Positions 8,548-16,410 of a stretch of 35,632 nucleotides of DNA are shown one piece after another (positions within the stretch are counted from its first letter, which is position 1; each line of letters begins with the position of its first letter). The DNA is taken from the NCBI GenBank assembly GCA_905234705.1, contig CAJOIB010000025.1:1-35632 (forward strand). Direction: 5' to 3'. The position numbers were made by a program, and so were the translations under genes. Origin of the DNA: an uncultured Selenomonadaceae bacterium. GTDB taxonomy: Bacteria > Bacillota > Negativicutes > Selenomonadales > Selenomonadaceae. The notes below the pieces were generated by a model that was not told the DNA's origin, made no database searches, and saw nothing but the letters and a program-made list of their open reading frames with translations.

Positions 8548-9001
8548 TTAACCAACTCCTAACCTCAATTATTCGCTGATTTTTTGAGCCCCGAAAATCC
8601 AAATCCAAATCGCGCAGTTCCTCAATATACTCGCCGTCAACCAAAATGTCGACAAAATTTAAAAGTTCCATTGCCGCCGCAGGAATTTCTTCAATCTTGT
8701 AACCGGTATAGCACCAAACATTTAAGCCGAGATTTTTAGTCGCCTTAGCAAGTTCGATAGCCGCCGGTATCTGCAAAAAAGGTTCGCCACCCGTCAAGGT
8801 TATTCCCATTAGCAATGGATTTTTTTTAATATCAGAAATAAGTTCAGCAGTGTCAACAATTTTGCCGCCGTCCAATGCGTGCGTCGCCGGATTGTGGCAG
8901 CCTTTGCAATTTCTCAAACAGCCTTGCATAAAAATCGCGTATCGAATGCCCTCACCGTCAACATAAGATTCTGGAACTACGCCCGCTATCCTCACCTCCA
9001 A
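8507..9001 (-). CDS. nrdG: Anaerobic ribonucleoside-triphosphate reductase activating protein
   Basis: NrdG is a radical SAM enzyme that installs the glycyl radical on the class III ribonucleotide reductase NrdD under anaerobic conditions. The 164-residue product shows the 4Fe-4S ligands as C-LRN-C-KG-C (Cys28, 32 and 35) and the SAM-binding TLTGGEPFLQ, and has the usual length. The start is set at the TTG at 8999-9001, with GAGGTG (9008-9013) 6 bases upstream. A GTG at 9010 would lie within the ribosome site and about 3 bases after the predicted transcription start. nrdD is not in the window. The gene overlaps a small membrane protein gene at its 3' end. Confidence 0.94.
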   Translation of the reverse strand: MEVRIAGVVPESYVDGEGIRYAIFMQGCLRNCKGCHNPATHALDGGKIVDTAELISDIKKNPLLMGITLTGGEPFLQIPAAIELAKATKNLGLNVWCYTGYKIEEIPAAAMELLNFVDILVDGEYIEELRDLDLDFRGSKNQRIIEVRSWLNGFGRHNVIPAAR

Positions 9002-9019
9002 ATTAATCACCTCAAACGT

Positions 9020-9048
9020 AGTATAAGCAATAAAATTTTAGCAGTCAA
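9020..9048 (-). promoter_or_regulatory. Promoter for nrdG
   Basis: Minus-strand TTGACT (9043-9048), 17-base spacer, TATACT (9020-9025). The predicted transcript start near 9013 is at the edge of the ribosome site, so the leader is very short and supports the TTG start at 9001. Confidence 0.65.
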
Positions 9049-9054
9049 TATAAT

Positions 9055-9197
9055 CAGTATCAACTTTCTTTCTCAGTCGCCGAAAGAAAGTTGCAAAGAA
9101 AGTGCTTGTTTGCCGGATAATTCGCGTCACGCTCAACTAAAGAGCATGCCTTGCGGCAAACGGGTTCGGCGCGCATCCGTGCGCGCTCCTATTTGCA
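9055..9197. repeat. Three-hairpin intergenic element, copy A
   Basis: Hairpin 1 pairs AACTTTCTTTC (9062-9072) with GAAAGAAAGTT (9082-9092) perfectly over 11 bases. GCAAAGAAAG follows. Hairpin 2 has an 8-base closing stem GTTTGCCG (9108-9115) with CGGCAAAC (9154-9161). Hairpin 3 pairs GGCGCGCA (9168-9175) with TGCGCGCT (9180-9187) around TCCG. It fills the space between nrdG and the stop codon of rqcH. It is the most divergent of four copies in the window but keeps the same order of stems. Confidence 0.75.
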
Positions 9198-9202
9198 AGT
9201 TT

Positions 9203-10855
9203 TCAGCCGTCAATATAAAGCGTCCGTTGATTCGTGAAAATTACAAAGCCAGGTTTTGCGCCCGAAGGTTTTTTCACAAATTTACAAAGTGTATAGTCAA
9301 CAGGAACGTTTGATGAGCCGCTCGCCTTAGAAAAATTCACAGCCAATTTCGCCGCGTACAACAAAGTTTCAGCCGCCGGTTCAACGCCGCCGCAACGAAT
9401 TATGACGTGCGAGCCGGTAATGTCCTTGGTATGCAGCCAAATGTCATTGTCGTCAGCAATTTTGCAAGTCAAGCGGTCATTCTGCGCGTTATTTTTACCG
9501 ATAAGAATTTCCGTACCGTCAGGCGCGGTGAATTTGAATGGCTCAGATTTTTTGCTAAGCGCAGTGCGTTTGCGATTCTCTTTCAAATAGCCGCCCGCCG
9601 TCAATTCTGCGCGAATTTCTTCAATGTCAGCCAAAGTCGCGCTCGCCGTTAGCGAATGTTCAATGCTCTCAAGGTAAATAATTTCGGCGCGGCACTTGTC
9701 GATTTGCTCCAAAATGTGGCTCGTCGAACGTTTCAGTTTATCGTATTTTTTATAAAAGTTTTGAATGTTCGTGGCGATTGTAAATTTTTTATCCAGCGGA
9801 ATTGAAATTTCGTCGCCGGTTTCGCTGTAAATATTTTTCACAGTCACAATTTCGTCGGCGTGGTCTTTGAATTGATACCGATAAGTGGAAAGGTTATCTG
9901 CGCGAATCCGCCAATCGTCGGCATTTTCGGCGGCGGCAAGTTCACTTTCCAGCACTGTAATTTTATTCGTGGCGCGCCGGAGTTCATTGTGTACCAGCTT
10001 AGAAAATTTTTCCTTATCGGGCGGCGTGTAACTTCCAATCATTTCGTCAGCCGCTTCAAGCATTTCGGAAAGCGTGTCGAAAATTTTTACCGGTTTATCA
10101 AAATAATTCAGCTTAATCGCCGAAATTGCCAAAACTTTGCCGCCATCTTCGACGAGGCACGGCGCAGGTTCAGCGTCGCGAATTTTTATCAGCGCGTCAG
10201 TTAAATCAGTCAAACCGGCTTGATAAACAACCTCATTGACGGTTTGCGGTCCGAAGCCTTGACAAACATTCATTATCGCCTTGTCAATTCGCGCAGGAGC
10301 GGCATTAATCCTTTCGACAATCTCAGAAATATTCGCCGAAAAAATATCCAATTTATTTTGAGTGGGCGGCATTTGATAAATCTGATTGGGCAAAACGGTT
10401 CGGACGCGGCTTGAATTTGTGCCAATTTTTTTCAGCGCGTCGATAATTTTTCCGTCCGCAATTAAAATAATGTTGCTGTATTTGCCGATAAGTTCAACCG
10501 CCAGCGTCACGGTTTGAATTTTGCCGCCCGCGCCGATTGTGTCAATGTCGATAAAAATAATCCGGTCGCGCTCAAATTGGCGAATGTCAGCGATTCTGCC
10601 GCTCTCAAGATTTTTCCGCAATACCATACAAAAAGTCGAAGGTTCGGGCAAATTTTCCTGCGAATTTTTCACGGCGTAAATCGCGGGATTTTGCGGCGCG
10701 ACTGAAATTCTTATCGCGTGGCTTTGATATTGGTTGCGAACCGTGATTGTAAAATTCGCCTTATTCTGCTGAGTAATTTTTTCTACGCGCCCGCCGATTA
10801 AAATTTTCGCCAATTCGGCTGTCAACGCGCGCATTGAAAATCCGTCAAGATTCAT
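9203..10855 (-). CDS. rqcH: RqcH / NFACT family ribosome-quality-control protein
   Basis: RqcH (also called FbpA or NFACT) binds stalled 50S subunits carrying peptidyl-tRNA and recruits tRNA-Ala to add C-terminal alanine tails. The 550-residue product has the family layout. The NFACT-N domain begins MNLDGFSMRALTAEL and includes the D97-R98 pair (EFERDR-like RQFERDRII), known to be needed for tRNA recruitment in Bacillus RqcH. A helix-hairpin region and coiled coil lie at about 270-400. The NFACT-R domain includes NDIWLHTKDITGSHVII. The length is normal. The ATG at 10855 has GAGGTG 5 bases upstream. It follows the terminator of the chemotaxis operon. Confidence 0.94.
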   Translation of the reverse strand: MNLDGFSMRALTAELAKILIGGRVEKITQQNKANFTITVRNQYQSHAIRISVAPQNPAIYAVKNSQENLPEPSTFCMVLRKNLESGRIADIRQFERDRIIFIDIDTIGAGGKIQTVTLAVELIGKYSNIILIADGKIIDALKKIGTNSSRVRTVLPNQIYQMPPTQNKLDIFSANISEIVERINAAPARIDKAIMNVCQGFGPQTVNEVVYQAGLTDLTDALIKIRDAEPAPCLVEDGGKVLAISAIKLNYFDKPVKIFDTLSEMLEAADEMIGSYTPPDKEKFSKLVHNELRRATNKITVLESELAAAENADDWRIRADNLSTYRYQFKDHADEIVTVKNIYSETGDEISIPLDKKFTIATNIQNFYKKYDKLKRSTSHILEQIDKCRAEIIYLESIEHSLTASATLADIEEIRAELTAGGYLKENRKRTALSKKSEPFKFTAPDGTEILIGKNNAQNDRLTCKIADDNDIWLHTKDITGSHVIIRCGGVEPAAETLLYAAKLAVNFSKASGSSNVPVDYTLCKFVKKPSGAKPGFVIFTNQRTLYIDG

Positions 10856-10872
10856 AGCTACACCTCTTGCAC

Positions 10873-10901
10873 AAAAAAATAGCTAGCAGTTTTCACCACT
10901 A
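10873..10901 (-). terminator. Terminator of the chemotaxis/sigma-D operon
   Basis: On the minus strand TAGTGGT-GAAA-ACTGCTA forms a 7-base stem (10884-10901, two G-U pairs) with a GAAA loop. After GCTA comes a run of seven T (10873-10879). It lies 10 bases after the stop of the SwrB-like gene and before rqcH. Confidence 0.6.
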
Positions 10902-10911
10902 ACTTTAATAT

Positions 10912-11670
10912 TTATCGCCGTTCCAACTGGCGGCGCATCATTTGTTGTACTAATTCTATTGCGCTGCGCCCTAATTTCGTTTCGCGCGAAATTTCCTCGA
11001 TTGTTTTGCCGGATAAAAGCATATCGCGTATTTTCGCCGAATCTGCGACTTTTTCCAATTTGGTAATTTTTTTTGGCTGGAATGGCACAACTTTTTTTTC
11101 TGCAGGTTTTGAAGGGGCGTCGGCTGCCTTCATTGACTGCTCTAAAACTTTCGCGAAATCTTCAGCCTGCGTGGCTCGGACTTCGATTGTTTTTGAATCC
11201 GGCGGCTCAGCGGGCTTTATGGTTACTGTGGGCGGCTCGATTTGCGGCTGTACACTTGGCGGAGGTAATTTTTGAACTGCCTGTAATTTCCGTTCGATTA
11301 ATTCAATTTGTTTTTGCATTAGCGAAACGTCTTCAACCGCCTCGTCGAGCCTGGCGAGCAAATCTTTAATTTCAGTCGATTGTCCTTCAGATTTTTTTAG
11401 CAGTTTCTTCAATTCGGCAATGCGCCCTTCCAACTGCGTTCGGTCTCGCGTGGTATCGTCTAATAAATTTTCGATTTGCGAAGCTTGCCCTTCCATGCGA
11501 TTGATTATTTCGTTTGCCGTGCTTTCCAAATCTTTTTTAAAGCGCTCGGTTGAATCCGCAACTTCCTTTCGCTCCAGTTCCTTAGATTTTCGCCGCTTAT
11601 TACTTATCCACACCAACAAAACTATCGCCGCGCCGACCGCCGTCGTTATCAACATTAATTCAGTTATCAC
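10912..11670 (-). CDS. SwrB-like / DUF6115 membrane-anchored coiled-coil protein
   Basis: A 252-residue protein with one N-terminal membrane segment (LMLITTAVGAAIVLLVWI), a basic stop, a long coiled coil (about 30-135) and a Pro-rich linker. A C-terminal helix-turn-helix-like segment follows (IRDMLLSGKTIEEISRETKLG then RSAIELVQQMM). This arrangement matches the DUF6115 family, and the position just after the sigma-D gene is that of Bacillus swrB, which promotes flagellar export-apparatus assembly. Orthology to SwrB is inference from position and architecture; sequence similarity to SwrB was not tested. The GTG start at 11668-11670 overlaps the stop of the preceding gene (GTGA), so it is coupled to it. 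An alternative ATG lies five codons in. Confidence 0.75.
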   Translation of the reverse strand: MITELMLITTAVGAAIVLLVWISNKRRKSKELERKEVADSTERFKKDLESTANEIINRMEGQASQIENLLDDTTRDRTQLEGRIAELKKLLKKSEGQSTEIKDLLARLDEAVEDVSLMQKQIELIERKLQAVQKLPPPSVQPQIEPPTVTIKPAEPPDSKTIEVRATQAEDFAKVLEQSMKAADAPSKPAEKKVVPFQPKKITKLEKVADSAKIRDMLLSGKTIEEISRETKLGRSAIELVQQMMRRQLERR

Positions 11671-11990
11671 AGCGAAATATCCAATAACCGCCCGCGCCTT
11701 GGGTCTACTGCTAATTTTGCTTCGGGCTCTTCGTCATTTTGACGCCGCTTGGTTGCTTTGTAATAATATCCGCCGCCGCGCCCGCGTCTATCCGGATCGT
11801 CTTTAATTGTGCCGCCTTCCGCGTCAGATTTATTCCGAACTTGCGTCTGTTTCAATTCGGCGTCTTTTTCCTGGCGCGTGGTTTCAAAGCCTTGCTGTAC
11901 TGCCGCTTCGTGATTTAAATTGTGCTGTACTTGACTTGCATTTGCCGCGTTTGCGTAAGTCATTTGCACTCCTACTGGCGCAATTTCCAT
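11667..11990 (-). CDS. Small soluble protein in the chemotaxis/sigma-D operon
   Basis: A 107-residue hydrophilic protein starting MEIAPVGVQMTYANAANASQ, with an Asn/Gln/Ala-rich N-terminal half and an Arg/Lys/Gly-rich C-terminal half (DDPDRRGRGGGYYYKATKRR). The last residues (EAKLAVDPRRGRLLDISL) look like a conserved tail. No membrane segment or known domain is visible. The ATG at 11988-11990 has GAGGTG 6 bases upstream and is preferred to a GTG at 11999. It sits between fapA and the SwrB-like gene and overlaps the latter by 4 bases. A motility role is suggested by position only. Confidence 0.75.
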   Translation of the reverse strand: MEIAPVGVQMTYANAANASQVQHNLNHEAAVQQGFETTRQEKDAELKQTQVRNKSDAEGGTIKDDPDRRGRGGGYYYKATKRRQNDEEPEAKLAVDPRRGRLLDISL

Positions 11991-12002
11991 TTCAATCACC
12001 TC

Positions 12003-13661
12003 TTAATAAGCACCTAAAACAATTTCGCCGTCCTCCAAATGCATTGTGCAATGGTGATATTCTTCCTGCACATTTTTAACTATCGAATTAACCGACAACC
12101 GCACGCCTGGATAAATTACATCTTCTGCGCGAATCCTGCCGTGTTTCATTTCCGCCAATTTCGCTTCCAATTCCAATATGCGCTTTTCGTCGCGTTTCAA
12201 CTGTCCGGCTATAGGAAATTGCGAACGCGTCAGAGCATTCAGCTGATTAAGGCGCTCTTGCGGGATTTTGCTCATATCGATTTTTGAAAGTGTGTTAAGC
12301 GTCTGCGTAATGTGCAGCAGTTTTTTCTTGCCTTCCTTGTAACTTTTGCAAACAGCATGATATTCTTTCTGCAAATTAGGATCTACGCCGACCGATACGC
12401 GCGTGATAACGTAAGCGTCATTGCCGATAACTTTTGCTTGAACTTCTTCGCCGGAAACTGCCAAGCCGCCCATAATCTGCCCGTGCTTGCCTTCGACGAT
12501 AATTCTCTTGCCTGCGCGAAGAGTCGAATGTAAAGCCACGTCAACCACGTAAATATCTTTGCCAGCTTCGATAACCGCATTTTCAGCAAACGCAATCCGA
12601 ACGTCGCCCTGCGCGACAACTTTACAACGATTAGCGCCCGTGACGCCGCCGCCTATCGCAACGTTTCTGCCTTCGACTTCGCCACCATTGACACTGCCTT
12701 TAATCTCGACGTCGCCCGTAGCTTTGACTTTGAAACCTTGCTTGACATCGCCGCCAATTACCACTGCGCCGTCAAATTCAATATCGCCCGTCGCCACGCC
12801 CACTGAGCCTTTTATCGTGAGTTGCGGCTCAACGCTAATCTTTGTACCGGTGTCAACAATCTGCCCATTAATCGCCGCGATTAATTGATTTTCGCCGAGC
12901 ACGATTGTATTTTTACCATTTGGCATAGGAATAGGACGCCCATTTTGCGCGGGGACATTATCGCCGAAAATATTTTTGCCTGGCGTGCCTTTCGTCCAAG
13001 GGATTCTAATTGCAAGCGTATCATTTGCTTTAACCAAAACAAACAGATTCAGATTTTTATAATCAACGCGGTCGTATTCGTCCATAACCGGACGCCCTTT
13101 GACGCCCAAATTAAATTTTCTGTCAATGTAAGCATTTTCGCCAGGTATAGGCGGGTCGCCTTCAGCCGCCACGAACATTGAAAAATGCTTAACGCCTTCT
13201 TCAATAGCATCTTCGTCGATACCGTAAACGACGCCTTTACTTTTCAGTTCCGCCATAACCATTTCAGCTGTCGGCAATTTCGAGCCTTTTTTGGTATCGA
13301 ATTTGACGGTAGCCTTCATTTTGTCGCGCGTAATTTCAACGACTATTCGCGCGTATTCGTCATCTTCGTCGCCGATAATTTCTTCTTCGACCTGGTTAAA
13401 TTTTTTTAAGTCTTCTTCGCTAATTTCAATAGGTTCAGCGATTCTTTGCGGCTCGCCGGTAGCTTCACGAACTGTCCGCGCCAGCAATGCCACATCATAA
13501 TCCAATACGCCGTAGTCTTTCAATATTTGGCGCATATCTGAAAGTTCAAATAGCAGTTCATCTTCGACAGGATAAACCGTGAGGTATACGCCGTCATTTC
13601 GGAACTCGTATTTATAGCCCGATTCGGGATTGCCTATCGACGGATAATTTGTATCTGCCAC
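12003..13661 (-). CDS. fapA: FapA/DUF342 flagellar-assembly-like protein
   Basis: A 552-residue protein of the FapA (DUF342) family. The N-terminal region to about residue 160 is acidic. The middle (about 165-420) has the repeated beta-strand pattern of a polymer-like helix, for example IKGSVGVATGDIEFDGAVVI, GDVEIKGSVNGGEVEGRNV and IRAGKDI-like turns. The C-terminus (about 430-500) is coiled coil and ends in a small beta domain (VYPGVRLSVNS-like IYPGVRLSVNS). Members are common in Firmicutes motility clusters, but the molecular role is poorly defined. The start is a GTG with GAGGGGG 7 bases upstream. It follows fliA by 12 bases. Confidence 0.88.
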   Translation of the reverse strand: MADTNYPSIGNPESGYKYEFRNDGVYLTVYPVEDELLFELSDMRQILKDYGVLDYDVALLARTVREATGEPQRIAEPIEISEEDLKKFNQVEEEIIGDEDDEYARIVVEITRDKMKATVKFDTKKGSKLPTAEMVMAELKSKGVVYGIDEDAIEEGVKHFSMFVAAEGDPPIPGENAYIDRKFNLGVKGRPVMDEYDRVDYKNLNLFVLVKANDTLAIRIPWTKGTPGKNIFGDNVPAQNGRPIPMPNGKNTIVLGENQLIAAINGQIVDTGTKISVEPQLTIKGSVGVATGDIEFDGAVVIGGDVKQGFKVKATGDVEIKGSVNGGEVEGRNVAIGGGVTGANRCKVVAQGDVRIAFAENAVIEAGKDIYVVDVALHSTLRAGKRIIVEGKHGQIMGGLAVSGEEVQAKVIGNDAYVITRVSVGVDPNLQKEYHAVCKSYKEGKKKLLHITQTLNTLSKIDMSKIPQERLNQLNALTRSQFPIAGQLKRDEKRILELEAKLAEMKHGRIRAEDVIYPGVRLSVNSIVKNVQEEYHHCTMHLEDGEIVLGAY

Positions 13662-13673
13662 TACTTTACCCCC

Positions 13674-14420
13674 TCATCTGTCAACAAAGTGTTCTTTATT
13701 CCGCGCCAAATAATTGCGCATTCTAAATATCGCTTTGGTATGCAACTGCGAAATTCGCGCTTCGCTCAAGTGCAATATCAAGCTGATTTCTTTCAACGTT
13801 AATTCTTCATAATAATACAATGATACTACCGTGCGTTCCTTTTCCGGTAAGCGGTCAATGGCTTTGGCGAGCATGTCTTTCATTTCCAAAAATTCGATTG
13901 AGTCTGCCGGATTCGCGTCAACCGCTTCTTGCGTGTCGCTTTGTAAATATTCCTCCAGCGGTATTATCGTCGCCGCGTTGCATTGCCCGATTAATGTTTG
14001 CAATTCTTCTAGCGTTATCCCAAGCGCCTCCGCTACTTCCGCGTCCGTTGCACTGCGCCCTAATTCGTTTTCCAATTTATATACCGCTTGCTCGTACTTG
14101 CGAATTTTTTGCCGCATCGTTACCGGTATCCAATCTTTGGAGCGCAAATAATCTATCATCGCCCCGCGGATTCGCACGCCTGCATATGTTTCAAATTTAA
14201 TATTCCTGGATAAATCAAATCGGTCTATCGCGTCCAGCAACCCGAAAAATCCACTGCTCATTAAATCGTCGCGGTCTAGGTGCGGTGGTAAACTTATTGC
14301 CAAGCGCCCTCCCACGATTTTTATCAATGGTAAATAATGCTCCGCTAATTTATTTCGCAATTCTACGCTTTTCGTCGCCTTATATTCGCGCCACACTGCC
14401 GTTACATCAATTTTTTCCAT
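13674..14420 (-). CDS. fliA: RNA polymerase sigma factor for flagellar operons (sigma-28/sigma-D)
   Basis: A 248-residue sigma-70 family protein of the FliA/WhiG group, which directs transcription of late flagellar and chemotaxis genes. Region 2 is seen in DDLMSSGFFGLLDAIDRFD, FETYAGVRIRGAMIDYLR and DWIPVTMRQ. Region 3 covers about 110-165. Region 4 with its helix-turn-helix is LPEKERTVVSLYYYEELTLK followed by EISLILHLSEARISQLHTKA. Length matches the family. The ATG at 14420 has AGGTGG upstream. No flgM anti-sigma gene is in the window. The gene lies in the middle of the che operon, as sigD does in Bacillus. Confidence 0.96.
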   Translation of the reverse strand: MEKIDVTAVWREYKATKSVELRNKLAEHYLPLIKIVGGRLAISLPPHLDRDDLMSSGFFGLLDAIDRFDLSRNIKFETYAGVRIRGAMIDYLRSKDWIPVTMRQKIRKYEQAVYKLENELGRSATDAEVAEALGITLEELQTLIGQCNAATIIPLEEYLQSDTQEAVDANPADSIEFLEMKDMLAKAIDRLPEKERTVVSLYYYEELTLKEISLILHLSEARISQLHTKAIFRMRNYLARNKEHFVDR

Positions 14421-14451
14421 AGTTCACCACCTGCTTCCTGCGCATTTTGCG

Positions 14452-14793
14452 TTATTTTTCGACGTTCGGCAAATCGTTTACATTCATTGGTTGAAAGCCC
14501 TCGGCGGGCGGATTTTCTTCAGTGGTAGCGGCTTCAACTCCGGTATCGCTGACGGCGGGATTTGCGGCGGCTTCCATTTCCGCTTTTAATCGCTGTAACT
14601 TCTTTTCGTGCAATTCACAGTACAAATCATACAGCATCATAAAAAAGTAACTCGCCACGCCCGCAAACGCAAACGAAAATACCGTTCGATAAATTATCGT
14701 CCCAGCGCGCACGACCCCAGATGTTATCCCAGATACCAGCACGATTAGCATACACACTAGCCCTATTACCAATGCTATTATTATCGTCTTCAC
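14452..14793 (-). CDS. Small membrane protein between cheD and fliA
   Basis: A 113-residue protein with two membrane segments, about residues 3-24 (TIIIALVIGLVCMLIVLVSG) and 36-57 (YRTVFSFAFAGVASYFFMML). A charged helical, probably cytoplasmic tail follows (ELHEKKLQRLKAEMEAAAN) and ends in an acidic Pro-rich end. The GTG start at 14793 has TAGGTGA 6 bases upstream, 10 bases after the cheD stop. The family is not recognised. Its place in the operon suggests a role in motility or its assembly, without direct evidence. Confidence 0.75.
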   Translation of the reverse strand: MKTIIIALVIGLVCMLIVLVSGITSGVVRAGTIIYRTVFSFAFAGVASYFFMMLYDLYCELHEKKLQRLKAEMEAAANPAVSDTGVEAATTEENPPAEGFQPMNVNDLPNVEK

Positions 14794-14803
14794 GGCTATT
14801 CAC

Positions 14804-15295
14804 CTAGATTTCCTTTTCGCCGCGGTCTATCGTCTTAACTTTGTACGCACCATTATTCAAATCGATTTGGACTGTGCGCCCGTAATTGCCGCCGGTATCT
14901 TCCGCTATTACTTTGATGCCATTCCGCCGCAAGATTTGTTTAACTGCCTCTGCATTGCGGTTTCCTACGCGCATTATATCAGTCGCATTGGCAAACGCGA
15001 ACATCTGAGCTCCGCCCGCCAATTTCGCCACCAATCGACTTTTCGACGCCCCCAATGCAATTACATCATTCAGCATTAATGGTATACCAGTATCGGCGAA
15101 TTTTGCGGGATTGTCACTTGCCCGCGCCTGCGTACTGTCAGGGAGCATTATATGCAACAGCCCGCCGATTTTCGTTTGAGGATCGTACAATGAGACGCCT
15201 ATGCACGAACCTAAGCCATAGCTGATAAGAGTGGACGGACTGCGACCGACCTTGTAGTCAGCCATGCCGACTTTTATAAGGTCTGCCATTTTCAT
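14804..15295 (-). CDS. cheD: Chemoreceptor glutamine deamidase
   Basis: CheD deamidates glutamines of methyl-accepting chemotaxis receptors and, in Bacillus-type systems, binds CheC and stimulates it. The 163-residue product shows the catalytic cysteine in ISYGLGSCIGVSLYDP (Cys31), histidine in IGGLLHIMLPD (His48), the nearby threonine (T22), and GGNYGRTVQIDLN at the C-terminus. Length is normal. Its ATG overlaps the cheC stop (ATGA), which fits the known CheC-CheD partnership and ensures matched synthesis. Confidence 0.95.
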   Translation of the reverse strand: MKMADLIKVGMADYKVGRSPSTLISYGLGSCIGVSLYDPQTKIGGLLHIMLPDSTQARASDNPAKFADTGIPLMLNDVIALGASKSRLVAKLAGGAQMFAFANATDIMRVGNRNAEAVKQILRRNGIKVIAEDTGGNYGRTVQIDLNNGAYKVKTIDRGEKEI

Positions 15296-15906
15296 TCAAC
15301 TCCTACTGCTTTTATTAACGTCCCCAGTGAACCAGGATCTGGCACTAAGAAAAAATGACCATTAATGCCTTCGTCCTCGGCGAGAAATTCAGTTTCGATA
15401 ACCATAGCTTGGTCGCCCATTTGCCCCAGCTGAACCAAAACTACATTCAAGATAGCGCCCGCCATATCCATTGCGAGAGCGGGGATAGACGGCAACATTG
15501 AGATGTGAGTGAAATTGAAAAAAGCGTTGAGGTACGCGCCGGATAAGATATTTCCGATTTCCATTAGAGCGGATTGATCCATTTCGTCGAGGGCTTTGGT
15601 AGTGCCGTGGGGGCGTCCCATTAAAGCGTCAACGAGGTAAAAAGCGCTGTGTTGTGGCATTAAAAATAAAATGTTGGAAGGGGCTTTACCGTAAACGCGA
15701 AGGAAAATACCAACGACGATAGTATCTGGACCGCCGACCAAATCGGGGACGTCCTCAATGGGAATGAAGGCAACTTTAGGCACATTCATATCGATGCGTT
15801 TATTGATAATTTGAGAGAGCGCAGTAGCGGAATTACCCGCGCCGATATTGCCAATTTCGCGCAGAGCGTCAAGCTGTATGGGAGACAAATTAAATTCATC
15901 AGTCAT
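15292..15906 (-). CDS. cheC: CheY-P phosphatase CheC
   Basis: CheC dephosphorylates CheY-P and takes part with CheD in adaptation. The 204-residue protein has the two duplicated phosphatase motifs: LREIGNIGAGNSATALSQ near residue 16 and LMEIGNILSGAYLNAF near residue 113, each with the Glu/Asn pair. The ATG at 15904-15906 is preferred because GGAGG lies 8 bases upstream; a TTG five codons earlier overlaps that site. It sits between cheW and cheD, the usual Firmicutes order. The C-terminal half (INGHFFLVPDPGSLGTLI) is typical of the family. Confidence 0.95.
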   Translation of the reverse strand: MTDEFNLSPIQLDALREIGNIGAGNSATALSQIINKRIDMNVPKVAFIPIEDVPDLVGGPDTIVVGIFLRVYGKAPSNILFLMPQHSAFYLVDALMGRPHGTTKALDEMDQSALMEIGNILSGAYLNAFFNFTHISMLPSIPALAMDMAGAILNVVLVQLGQMGDQAMVIETEFLAEDEGINGHFFLVPDPGSLGTLIKAVGVE

Positions 15907-15921
15907 AAAAATAGCCTCCAA

Positions 15922-16398
15922 TCAGGCAGGAAGCCCGACGATTTCTTCAAGATTTAACATGATAACAAGGCGACCGTCGATATTACCGATACCGCTTAAA
16001 AATTTGCCGATATCCTTATCGTTAATCGCCTTTTTAGTATCGACGAGCTTGGAGCGAATGGTTAAAACTTCAGTAACGGAATCGACGAGCATACCGACGG
16101 GCAAATCGCCGACGGTAACGGTAACGATACGCGTTTTATCGGTGTAAGGAGTAGGCTCAAGTCCGAGGCGTTTTTTTAAATCGATAACTGGGAGAACAGA
16201 GCCGCGGAGATTGATAACGCCCTTAATGTAGCTGGCGGAAAAAGGCACGCGAGTAATATCGACGAGGTTACGAATTTCCTGGACGTGAAAGATATTAACG
16301 CCGTATTCTTCATCACGGAGTTTGAAAGCGACGATTTGCATACCCTCGCCCATAGAAATATCTTCGCCGAGGTCGTTAGTAAGAACTTCTTTAGCCAT
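15922..16398 (-). CDS. cheW: Chemotaxis adaptor protein CheW
   Basis: CheW couples chemoreceptors to the CheA kinase in the polar array. The 158-residue protein has the two SH3-like subdomains, with MQIVAFKLRDEEYGVNIFHV and IKGVINLRGSVLPVIDLKKR at the receptor and kinase contact face. VGMLVDSVTEVL and GRLVIMLNLEEI follow. The ATG at 16398 follows AAGGATG, 12 bases after the cheA stop. A 17-residue N-terminal extension precedes the core; length otherwise is normal. Confidence 0.96.
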   Translation of the reverse strand: MAKEVLTNDLGEDISMGEGMQIVAFKLRDEEYGVNIFHVQEIRNLVDITRVPFSASYIKGVINLRGSVLPVIDLKKRLGLEPTPYTDKTRIVTVTVGDLPVGMLVDSVTEVLTIRSKLVDTKKAINDKDIGKFLSGIGNIDGRLVIMLNLEEIVGLPA

Positions 16399-16410
16399 AG
16401 TAACACATCC